DNA of 49,726 nucleotides from Candidatus Omnitrophota bacterium (lineage in GTDB: Bacteria > Omnitrophota > Gorgyraeia > 2-01-FULL-45-10), in the NCBI GenBank assembly GCA_018823705.1, contig JAHJHP010000012.1:1-49726 (forward strand). Direction: 5' to 3'. Shown here in pieces: positions 1 to 7,128 of this stretch (positions are counted from its first letter, which is position 1; every line of letters begins with the position of its first letter). The notes under the pieces are model-generated. The model was not told the DNA's origin. It saw only the letters and a program-made list of their open reading frames with translations, and made no database searches. Both the position numbers and the translations under genes were made by a program.

Positions 1-20
1 ATTTTCGCGAAAAAAGCGGC

Positions 21-49
21 TTGACAATAATTTGCGCGGATGATAGCAT
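21..49 (+). promoter_or_regulatory. sigma-70-type promoter
   Basis: TTGACA at 21-26 and TAGCAT at 44-49 are separated by 17 bp. The pair lies just upstream of the first gene (start 73) and probably drives that gene and the HU gene behind it. Confidence 0.6.
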
Positions 50-72
50 AACTCGTTGGAAGGTAAAATGTT

Positions 73-498
73 ATGATAGATAAGAAGACGGAAGTCGACA
101 TAAAGGCGCTCAAGAGTTTTCTGGAATTCTGGACTAAGTTTCGTTCAATATATGACGAAACTGTGGCCAAGGACATAATATCTGATGAGGATGAGGCTAA
201 GTTCCTCGAGGTGAGAGACCTGATAAAGTCGAAATACGGAGTCTTGACAAGCGGCCTTGACTTCAAATATGCCCAGCGCTCACGGCTGACGGACCCTGTA
301 GACGGAGTCCTCGCGATAAACGGCGTCAGGCTCATGTCCGAAAGAAGCCTTAAAAAACTTAATGACGATTGGCGGGATTCTTACGTCTTTCTGAACAGCA
401 TCACGGAGCGCCTTAAGAATAAGAGGAAGCGGCTCGAAGATTTTAACCCCATCGCCGTATTTTTTAAAAGGTTACTCGAACGTAAGAGGGAGATTTGA
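73..498 (+). CDS. hypothetical protein, 141 aa
   Basis: I do not recognise this family. The protein is soluble, charged and apparently all-helical, with no signal peptide, membrane segment or metal motif, and ends in a very basic stretch rich in Lys/Arg (about residues 113-141). It sits behind a good promoter and stops one base before the HU gene begins, so the two are probably co-transcribed. The basic tail and the HU neighbour would fit a nucleic-acid-associated role, but that is only inference. ATG at 73 is chosen because it opens the long frame close to the promoter; the ATG at 68 is out of frame. Confidence 0.7.
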   Translation: MIDKKTEVDIKALKSFLEFWTKFRSIYDETVAKDIISDEDEAKFLEVRDLIKSKYGVLTSGLDFKYAQRSRLTDPVDGVLAINGVRLMSERSLKKLNDDWRDSYVFLNSITERLKNKRKRLEDFNPIAVFFKRLLERKREI

Positions 499-499
499 G

Positions 500-772
500 A
501 TGACAAAGAAAGAGATAGTGATGAAGATATCGGAAGAGACGAACATCAAACAGATCGACGTGAAGGCGGTCGTGCAGAAGACGCTTGATCATATCATAAC
601 CGCTCTGTCGGCCGGCGAGACCGTGGAACTCAGGAATTTCGGTATCTTCAAGGTAAAATCGAGAAGGTCAAGAATAGGGAGAAACCCAAAGACCGGCCAG
701 GCGGTACCGATACCGGAAAGAAAGGTCGTCTCGTTCAAGGTCGGAATGGTCATGAAGAAGAAAGTCAAATAG
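500..772 (+). CDS. HU/IHF-family DNA-binding protein
   Basis: This 90-aa protein has the usual length of HU/IHF. The family signature is clear: a helical N-terminal half followed by VELRNFGIFKVK and the DNA-embracing arm GRNPKTGQ around residues 61-68, then the closing segment KVVSFKVG. It is a dimeric nucleoid protein that bends DNA and acts in the cytoplasm. Whether it is HU or an IHF subunit cannot be decided from one sequence. ATG at 500 follows the upstream stop after one base, so translation is likely coupled to the gene before it. hisS follows after a short gap. Confidence 0.93.
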   Translation: MTKKEIVMKISEETNIKQIDVKAVVQKTLDHIITALSAGETVELRNFGIFKVKSRRSRIGRNPKTGQAVPIPERKVVSFKVGMVMKKKVK

Positions 773-806
773 TTGACAGTTGATAGTCAGTAGTCGGGAG
801 GGGAAA

Positions 807-2078
807 TTGGAGTATAAGTCTGTGAGAGGGATGGATGACCTGCTTCCCCAGGATGCGTGGATCTGGCACGACCTGGAAGCTAAGGCCCGGCGTGAATTTG
901 AGTCTTCAGGATATTCGGAGATACGTACGCCAATACTGGAAGATACGTCTGTTTTTGTGCGCGGTATCGGCGAGACGACCGATATAGTCACGAAAGAGAT
1001 GTTCACTTTTCAGGACAGGAAAGAGCGTTCTCTTACGATGCGCCCGGAAGGTACCGCGCCGATAGTCAGGGCTTATATCGAGCATGCTCTCCTTGCGCGT
1101 TCGCCGATCAGCAGGCTTTACTACATAGGCCCGATGTTCAGGGCCGAACGTCCGCAAAAAGGGCGTTTGAGGCAATTCTTTCAGATTGGCGCGGAAGTCA
1201 TAGGATCAAATTCTCCTTTTGCCGACATAGAGATAATAGCGCAGGTCGATGGCCTGATGAAATCATTTGCTCTCAAGGATTATAAGATAAAATTGAATAC
1301 GCTAGGCTGTAAGGCCGATAAAGCTAAATTCGCTAAAGCCCTTAAAGATTATCTGGCGGATAAGAGTTCGCGGCTCTGCGACGATTGCAGGGCCAGGATG
1401 GAGAAGAATGTCCTCAGGGTGCTCGACTGCAAGAACGAAAGCTGTAAAGATGTCGTCAGGGAATCCCCGAACGTGATTGAGAGCCTGTGCGGCGGATGTG
1501 TCGAGCATTTTGAAAAAGTTAAAAGCAATATTGAGTCTCTCGGAATACGATTCGAGGAAGCAAAGAATCTGGTGAGGGGACTCGATTATTACACCGGGAC
1601 CGTATTCGAGGTGACGCATACGGCTCTGGGCGGCCAGGACGCGATCGGCGCCGGCGGAAGATATGATAATCTGGTGAAAGATATGGGCGGAGCCGATGTC
1701 GGAGCGGTGGGTTACGCCCTCGGCATCGAGAGGATGATTATTGCGCTCATAGCCGAAGGCGCCCATCCGAAAGACGGCGATATAATATATATCGCTACGC
1801 TTGGAGACGCGGCAAAGCTTGAAGGAATAAAGATAGCGAGGAGTATCAGGCACGGAATAGAGTCGGATGGCCTGGTAGTGCTTACGGATGCGGGGGATAC
1901 ATCTTTAAAATCTCAACTGCGCAGTGCGGATAAGAGTAAAGCGAGGATCGTTATATTGCTTGGGGAGGATGAATTGAAACAAGGCAAGGTTGCTATCAAG
2001 GATATGAGCGGTAAGAATCCTCAGGTAATGGTTTCATTTGGCGATGTTGTAGAGGAAGTGAGGAAGGCCCTATGTTAA
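807..2078 (+). CDS. hisS: histidyl-tRNA synthetase
   Basis: Class II aminoacyl-tRNA synthetase charging tRNA-His with histidine. Seen: the N-terminal RGMDDLLP start block, MRPEGTAP, motif 2 (FRAERPQKGR), the histidine-specific block LVRGLDYYTG, GGRYDNL and a C-terminal anticodon-binding domain. The frame is open from a TTG at 780, but I choose TTG at 807 because GGGAGGGG (796-803) precedes it at normal ribosome-binding distance and the product then begins as the family does, with about 423 residues. The end overlaps aspS by 7 bp, so hisS and aspS form a translationally coupled pair, a common bacterial arrangement. Confidence 0.95.
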   Translation: MEYKSVRGMDDLLPQDAWIWHDLEAKARREFESSGYSEIRTPILEDTSVFVRGIGETTDIVTKEMFTFQDRKERSLTMRPEGTAPIVRAYIEHALLARSPISRLYYIGPMFRAERPQKGRLRQFFQIGAEVIGSNSPFADIEIIAQVDGLMKSFALKDYKIKLNTLGCKADKAKFAKALKDYLADKSSRLCDDCRARMEKNVLRVLDCKNESCKDVVRESPNVIESLCGGCVEHFEKVKSNIESLGIRFEEAKNLVRGLDYYTGTVFEVTHTALGGQDAIGAGGRYDNLVKDMGGADVGAVGYALGIERMIIALIAEGAHPKDGDIIYIATLGDAAKLEGIKIARSIRHGIESDGLVVLTDAGDTSLKSQLRSADKSKARIVILLGEDELKQGKVAIKDMSGKNPQVMVSFGDVVEEVRKALC

Positions 2079-3835
2079 GGACACACACCTGCGGTGAGCT
2101 CAACGATAAATCCATAGGAAAGACTGCTACGCTCTGCGGTTGGGTCGGCGCGAGACGCGACCATGGCAATCTCATCTTTATAGATATCCGCGACGGATAC
2201 GGCCTCACACAGGTTGTCTTCAATCCGAAGTTCAGCGAGGATCTTCATAAAAAGTCCGAAGAGCTGAGGTCGGAGTTTGTCATAAGGGTAAGCGGTAAGG
2301 TCGAGAGAAGGCCCTCCGGTACCCAGAACCCGAAACTCCCTACGGGCCAGATCGAAGTCGCCGCCGAATCGCTCGAGATACTCAATAAGGCCCTCACGAC
2401 GCCGTTTGAGATAGCCGATGACGCCGCGGTCACGGAAGAGAGCCGTTTAAAATACAGGTATCTGGATCTCAGGCGGGGATCGATGCAGGCCAATCTCAGG
2501 CTCAGGCACAAGGTATGTAAGTCCGCGCGTGACTATTTTGATGAGAGAAATTTTGTCGAGGTCGAGACCCCGATCCTCACTAAATCCACACCCGAAGGCG
2601 CAAGAGATTATCTGGTGCCTTCAAGAGTCAATCCGGGCATGTTCTACGCTCTGCCGCAATCGCCGCAGCTCTTTAAGCAGATACTGATGGTCTCATCGTT
2701 TGACCGTTATTTTCAGATAGCGAAATGTTTCCGTGACGAGGACCTGAGGGCCGACAGGCAGCCTGAATTCACCCAGTTTGATATCGAGATGTCCTTTGTA
2801 ACGGAGGATGATATCTATGATATCTCGGAAGGGCTCATGAAGAAGCTCTTCAAAGACGCGATAGGCTATGACCTGAAGACTCCGTTTCCGAGAATGAAAT
2901 ACGCGGATTCGATTGCCAAATACGGATGCGATAAACCCGATATAAGGTTTGCGCTCGAGCTCGTCGAGATCACGGATATAGTCAAGGCTTGCCAGTTCAA
3001 GATATTCCGGGACGTCGTCAATAAGAACGGCAAGATCATCGCGATAAACGCCAAGGGGTGCGGTTCGTATTCGCGCTCTCAGGTAGATGCATTGATAGAA
3101 TTCGTAAAAGAGTACGGCGCGAAGGGCCTGGCCAACTTCAAGTGCGACGGCGTCAGGCTGGTATCGCAGATCGATAAATTCTTCTCGGAGGAAGAGCTGG
3201 ACTCGATAAAGAAAGCGCTCAATGCCTGCGATGGAGATATGATATTCATAGTAGCGGACAAGAAGAGGACAGCATACGACGCCATGTCGAATCTGCGCAA
3301 ACATCTTGGTAAGAAACTCGCGCTTATCGATGAGAAGGTATTTCAATTTCTCTGGATCACCGACTTCCCGCTCCTCCAATACAGTGATGAAGATAAGAGA
3401 TGGGTCTCCGAGCACCACCCTTTCACGTCCGTCCATCCCGACGACCTCGGGATACTGGAAAAAGGGGAAGAGCTGGACAAAGTGAGAGCGCGCTCTTATG
3501 ACCTCGTGATAAACGGCGCCGAAATAGGTTCCGGCAGCATCAGGATCCATGACGGCAAGATGCAGGAGCTGATATTTAAGATCATAGGTATCGATGAGGG
3601 CGAGGCGAAGCTCAGGTTCGGTTTCCTTCTCGACGCGTTTAAATATGGCGCCCCTCCGCATGGCGGCGTGGCCTTCGGACTGGATCGCCTTATGACGCTT
3701 TTCGTCGGTTGCGACTCCATACGCGATGTCATAGCCTTTCCGAAAACACAGAAAGCCTTCTGTCCTATGACGAGCGCGCCTTCCGCTGTGGATGAGAAAC
3801 AGCTGAACGAGCTCAGTATAAAGATAAAGACGTGA
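2072..3835 (+). CDS. aspS: aspartyl-tRNA synthetase (bacterial type)
   Basis: Class II synthetase of 587 aa, the normal length of the bacterial AspRS with GAD insertion domain. Seen: the N-terminal OB-fold anticodon-binding domain (LCGWVGARRDHGNLIFIDIRD), motif 2 (FRDEDLRADRQPEFTQ) and motif 3 (GLDRLMTLFVG) followed by RDVIAFPKT. It attaches aspartate to tRNA-Asp. Many bacteria that lack AsnRS use a non-discriminating form that also makes Asp-tRNA-Asn; that cannot be settled from this window. ATG at 2072 overlaps the hisS end, and the TGA stop overlaps the GTG start of ybeY. Confidence 0.96.
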   Translation: MLRTHTCGELNDKSIGKTATLCGWVGARRDHGNLIFIDIRDGYGLTQVVFNPKFSEDLHKKSEELRSEFVIRVSGKVERRPSGTQNPKLPTGQIEVAAESLEILNKALTTPFEIADDAAVTEESRLKYRYLDLRRGSMQANLRLRHKVCKSARDYFDERNFVEVETPILTKSTPEGARDYLVPSRVNPGMFYALPQSPQLFKQILMVSSFDRYFQIAKCFRDEDLRADRQPEFTQFDIEMSFVTEDDIYDISEGLMKKLFKDAIGYDLKTPFPRMKYADSIAKYGCDKPDIRFALELVEITDIVKACQFKIFRDVVNKNGKIIAINAKGCGSYSRSQVDALIEFVKEYGAKGLANFKCDGVRLVSQIDKFFSEEELDSIKKALNACDGDMIFIVADKKRTAYDAMSNLRKHLGKKLALIDEKVFQFLWITDFPLLQYSDEDKRWVSEHHPFTSVHPDDLGILEKGEELDKVRARSYDLVINGAEIGSGSIRIHDGKMQELIFKIIGIDEGEAKLRFGFLLDAFKYGAPPHGGVAFGLDRLMTLFVGCDSIRDVIAFPKTQKAFCPMTSAPSAVDEKQLNELSIKIKT

Positions 3836-4293
3836 TAAGAGCGGCAAATCTCCATAGGTCATATCGCCTCAATGAGGGAATGGTTCGAAGTCTGACGGCG
3901 GATATATTTAGGATGATCCGCAAGGAGCCTTTTGCGGATCTGGAATTGATCTTCCTGGATGATAAGGCCATGAAGATATTTAACAAGAGGTATGCTTTCA
4001 GGGACGGTTCCACGGACGTATTGAGCTTCAGGATCGAACGGAGAGAGTTCGGTCAAAAGAGGTTTCTGGGCGAAATAATAATATCCCTCGATATGGCCCT
4101 TAGGAATTCAAAGGTATATGGCACGGATTTCACCGAAGAGGTTGTGCTCTACGTGATACACGGCATACTGCACTTATTCGGCTACGACGACGGGAATCCG
4201 CGCGACAGCCGTGAGATGGTCAGGAAACAGAACCGGATACTGGATAAATTATGCGCCTGCAGGGATTTGTCGGAAGTTTTAATGCCGCTGTAG
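3832..4293 (+). CDS. ybeY: endoribonuclease YbeY, altered zinc motif
   Basis: YbeY (UPF0054) is a zinc-dependent RNase acting in 16S rRNA 3' processing and ribosome quality control. At 153 aa it has the normal length. Seen: the family strand STDVLSF (60-66), GEIIIS (80-85) and the metal site HGILHLFGYDD (110-120). The family consensus ends in His (HGxLHLxGYDH); here the third ligand is Asp120, an unusual substitution. Start is GTG at 3832, overlapping the aspS stop (GTGA). The downstream fusion gene begins inside the end of this gene, so hisS through recO read as one operon. Confidence 0.92.
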   Translation: MIRAANLHRSYRLNEGMVRSLTADIFRMIRKEPFADLELIFLDDKAMKIFNKRYAFRDGSTDVLSFRIERREFGQKRFLGEIIISLDMALRNSKVYGTDFTEEVVLYVIHGILHLFGYDDGNPRDSREMVRKQNRILDKLCACRDLSEVLMPL

Positions 4294-4949
4294 AAGGCTT
4301 CATATACGTACTGAAGACAGAGCGTAATATGAGGGCCCATTTTCTTGTCGCCCTATTCTTTCTCCTCCTGGGAATATACCTGAACTTCCCGGCCGTAGAG
4401 ATAATGATCCTGGCCATAACGATAACTCTGGTACTGATGGTGGAGATGATCAACACCGCGATAGAGCTTACCATCGATATGATCAAAACGGACGTTCATC
4501 CGGCTGCGCGCATAATAAAGGATGTCTCCGCGGGCGCTGTGCTCCTGACATCGATCAACGCCACGATCGTCGGCTATATCCTCTTCGCGAAGAAGATCCC
4601 TTTTAACGTTGGTGAGTATATGTTAAATATAAGGTCTTCTCCGTGGCACCTGACTTTCATGGCGCTCATCCTCGTATTCGGGTCAAGCATACTGGGCAAG
4701 ATAATATTTCACAAAGGGACACCGCTGCGCGGCGGCATGCCGTCGGGACACTCCGCGATCGCTTTCGCCATATGGACGATAATCGCCTTCTTTAGCAATA
4801 ATTCCATCGTCATAGCGCTGGCGTTCCTGATGGCGTTTCTTATAGCGCGTCACAGGGTAAAGGACGCCGTTCACACCGTATGGGAAGTGATAGTAGGCGC
4901 TATCCTGGGGATCCTTCTCACGACGGTAGTATTCCAGATATTTCACTGA
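4251..4949 (+). CDS. DgkA-type lipid kinase fused to PAP2 phosphatase domain
   Basis: A 232-aa integral membrane protein made of two enzymes. Residues 1-115 match the diacylglycerol/undecaprenol kinase family: LKTERNMRAH near the N-terminus and the catalytic EMINTAIE at 65-72. Residues 125-232 match a PAP2 (type 2 phosphatidic acid phosphatase) domain: PSGH at 164-167 and R202-x5-H208-x3-E212, where the family normally ends with Asp. The two halves could both supply undecaprenyl phosphate, from undecaprenol and from undecaprenyl pyrophosphate respectively; that is inference. ATG at 4251 overlaps ybeY by 43 bp, and the encoded start matches the family N-terminus. Confidence 0.88.
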   Translation: MRLQGFVGSFNAAVEGFIYVLKTERNMRAHFLVALFFLLLGIYLNFPAVEIMILAITITLVLMVEMINTAIELTIDMIKTDVHPAARIIKDVSAGAVLLTSINATIVGYILFAKKIPFNVGEYMLNIRSSPWHLTFMALILVFGSSILGKIIFHKGTPLRGGMPSGHSAIAFAIWTIIAFFSNNSIVIALAFLMAFLIARHRVKDAVHTVWEVIVGAILGILLTTVVFQIFH

Positions 4950-4953
4950 TACA

Positions 4954-5706
4954 ATGCCGATACAGAAGAGTGATGGTATATTGCTCCGCCGACAGGATCT
5001 AAGAGAGACGAGCATACTACTGACTTTTTACACCAGGGACTTCGGCAAGATAAAGGGGATCGTTCGCGGCGTCAGGGGGCCGAGGGCGATATTCGGCGGA
5101 GGCGCATATGAGCTGTTTGCGCTCGATGAAATAATATTCTATGAAAGAAAAGGCGGAGAGATATTTACGATATCTCAATGCGACCTCTTAAATTATTTTA
5201 ATCCCATCAGGGCGTCTCTCGAAAAATTATCCTACGCTTCTTATATAGTGGAGCTCCTGGACTCAGTGACGGGCCTGTCGGACAAGAATAGCGAAGTATT
5301 TGACCTCGCGCTTAACAGTATAACTCTGCTGGCCGGACACTCGAGTTCCAGGCGCGTCGCCCGCATATTCGAGATAAAGCTGCTGAGCCTGCTCGGGCTT
5401 ATGCCCAACTTCGCAGAGTGCGCGAATTGCGGCAGCGCGGCCGGAATTCAGCCGAGATTCAGCCTCCGGCACGGAGGTTTGATATGCAAGAAATGCCTGA
5501 ATGCGGACAGGATGGCGGTCTCTATACTGCCGGGCACGGTAAAGTTCATGGAACATATACGTTCGTCATCGTTCGAGAGGGCGGCTATGGTGAAGGTATC
5601 CGTAGATGTGGGTAGAGAGCTCGAGAGGCTCCTTCGCCGGTATCTCGATTATCATGTTGAGCGCCGCCTGAAGACTGTTCAATTTATCAGAGAGATCGCG
5701 CCATAG
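4954..5706 (+). CDS. recO: DNA repair protein RecO
   Basis: RecO loads RecA onto SSB-coated single-stranded DNA in the RecFOR pathway. Seen: an N-terminal OB fold (DGILLRRQDLRETSILLTFY, then GKIKGIVRGVRGPRA) and a C-terminal helical domain holding a four-cysteine zinc site, C156/C159 and C178/C181. Length of 250 aa is typical. The start follows the kinase/phosphatase stop by 4 bp, so it is probably the last gene of the hisS operon. A new promoter follows before glyS. Confidence 0.93.
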   Translation: MPIQKSDGILLRRQDLRETSILLTFYTRDFGKIKGIVRGVRGPRAIFGGGAYELFALDEIIFYERKGGEIFTISQCDLLNYFNPIRASLEKLSYASYIVELLDSVTGLSDKNSEVFDLALNSITLLAGHSSSRRVARIFEIKLLSLLGLMPNFAECANCGSAAGIQPRFSLRHGGLICKKCLNADRMAVSILPGTVKFMEHIRSSSFERAAMVKVSVDVGRELERLLRRYLDYHVERRLKTVQFIREIAP

Positions 5707-5720
5707 CCATAGCTTTTTTC

Positions 5721-5749
5721 TTGATTTTGGCGGGACCATGTGTTAGGAT
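5721..5749 (+). promoter_or_regulatory. promoter upstream of glyS
   Basis: TTGATT at 5721-5726 and TAGGAT at 5744-5749 with a 17-bp spacer. It lies in the gap after recO and would give a leader of about 45 nt for glyS-ppdK. Confidence 0.5.
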
Positions 5750-5799
5750 GACAAAATTCCATTGTTGATGAGATCGCTATATTAAGGATATACCAGTAT

Positions 5800-7128
5800 A
5801 TGCAGCAACCGGAGTTGAAACAGCCTCTATCAGGCATGATGGATAAGATGGTCTCCCTTTGCAAGAGGCGGGGTTTCATCTTCCAATCGAGTGAGATCTA
5901 CGGCGGACTGACGGCCACCTGGGACTACGGCCCGCTGGGCGCGGAGCTCAAACGCAACCTCAAGGAAGCCTGGTGGCGGTCCAACGTCTATGAGCGTGAT
6001 GACATTGAAGGCCTCGACTGCGCGATCCTGATGAGGCCGGAGACCTGGATGGCATCGGGCCATGTCTCCAACTTTGAGGATACGCTGGTAGACTGCAAGT
6101 CCTGCAAAAAACGGTTCAAGGTCGAGCATGTTACCGGTAAAAAATGCCCCGAGTGCGACGGTGAACTTACCGAACCGCGCCAATTCAACATGATGCTCAA
6201 GACGCATCTTGGCCCCATAGAAGACGCGACGAGCCTGACATATTTAAGGCCCGAGACCGCGCAGGGTATCTTCGTTAACTTCAAGAACGTCGTCGATTCG
6301 ATGAGGCGAAAGGTACCGTTTGGCATCGCGCAGACGGGAAAGTCTTTTCGTAACGAAGTCACCACCAGGAGTTTTACGTTCCGCTCGCGTGAATTCGAGC
6401 AGATGGAGATCGAGTTCTTCGTAAAACCGGGCACGGATGATGAGTGGTATTCCAGATGGGTGGAGGAGCGTTTTAACTGGTACGTGAAGTTAGGCATCAG
6501 AAAAGAAAATCTGAGGATGCGTCAGCACGAAGAAGATGAGCTTGCGCACTACGCGAAGGCTTGCACCGATATCGAGTACCAGTTCCCGTTCGGCTGGTCC
6601 GAGCTTGAGGGCATAGCCAATAGGGCCGATTTCGACCTGAAACAGCATAGCCGACTGAGCGGCAAGGAGATCGACTTTTTCGATGATGTCGCGAACGAGC
6701 GATACGTCCCGTATGTCATCGAGCCGTCCGGCGGCATAGATCGTTCGATCCTCGCGTTCCTCTTTGACGCGTACCGCGAGGAGAAGGTAAAGGACGAGAA
6801 GCGCGTTGTATTGGGTTTACACAAGCATCTGGCGCCGCTCAAGGCGGCGATCCTGCCATTATTGAGAAATAGGCCCGACATAGTGGAATTGGCCCACAAG
6901 ATCACGGATGATCTTAAGAAGGACGCGAAGGTCAGGTATGACGACACCGCGTCCATCGGCAGGCTTTATCGAAGGCAGGATGAGATCGGCACGCCCTATT
7001 GCATTACGGTCGATGTCGATAGCCTCACCGATAGGAAAGTCACCGTTCGCGATCGTGACACGATGAAGCAGGAGAGGATAGAAGTTTCTAATATAAAGGA
7101 ATATCTAAAGGAAGGGTTAAGGAGATGA
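5800..7128 (+). CDS. glyS: glycyl-tRNA synthetase, homodimeric type
   Basis: A 442-aa class II synthetase of the alpha2 (archaeal/eukaryote-like) type, not the alpha2beta2 bacterial type. Seen: the N-terminal block FIFQSSEIYGG...WDYGPLG, a zinc-binding insert with CKSCKKRF and CPEC (about residues 105-127), motif 2 (FRNEVTTRSFTFRSREFEQME) and a C-terminal anticodon-binding domain starting near LGLHKHLAP. ATG at 5800 gives the family start. The stop overlaps the ppdK start (ATGA), so the two are translationally coupled. Confidence 0.95.
   Translation: MQQPELKQPLSGMMDKMVSLCKRRGFIFQSSEIYGGLTATWDYGPLGAELKRNLKEAWWRSNVYERDDIEGLDCAILMRPETWMASGHVSNFEDTLVDCKSCKKRFKVEHVTGKKCPECDGELTEPRQFNMMLKTHLGPIEDATSLTYLRPETAQGIFVNFKNVVDSMRRKVPFGIAQTGKSFRNEVTTRSFTFRSREFEQMEIEFFVKPGTDDEWYSRWVEERFNWYVKLGIRKENLRMRQHEEDELAHYAKACTDIEYQFPFGWSELEGIANRADFDLKQHSRLSGKEIDFFDDVANERYVPYVIEPSGGIDRSILAFLFDAYREEKVKDEKRVVLGLHKHLAPLKAAILPLLRNRPDIVELAHKITDDLKKDAKVRYDDTASIGRLYRRQDEIGTPYCITVDVDSLTDRKVTVRDRDTMKQERIEVSNIKEYLKEGLRR

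Noticed and set aside
2693-3862. A 389-aa open frame opposite aspS
   Set aside because: aspS is certain on the + strand; the opposite frame has no family match and no start signals.
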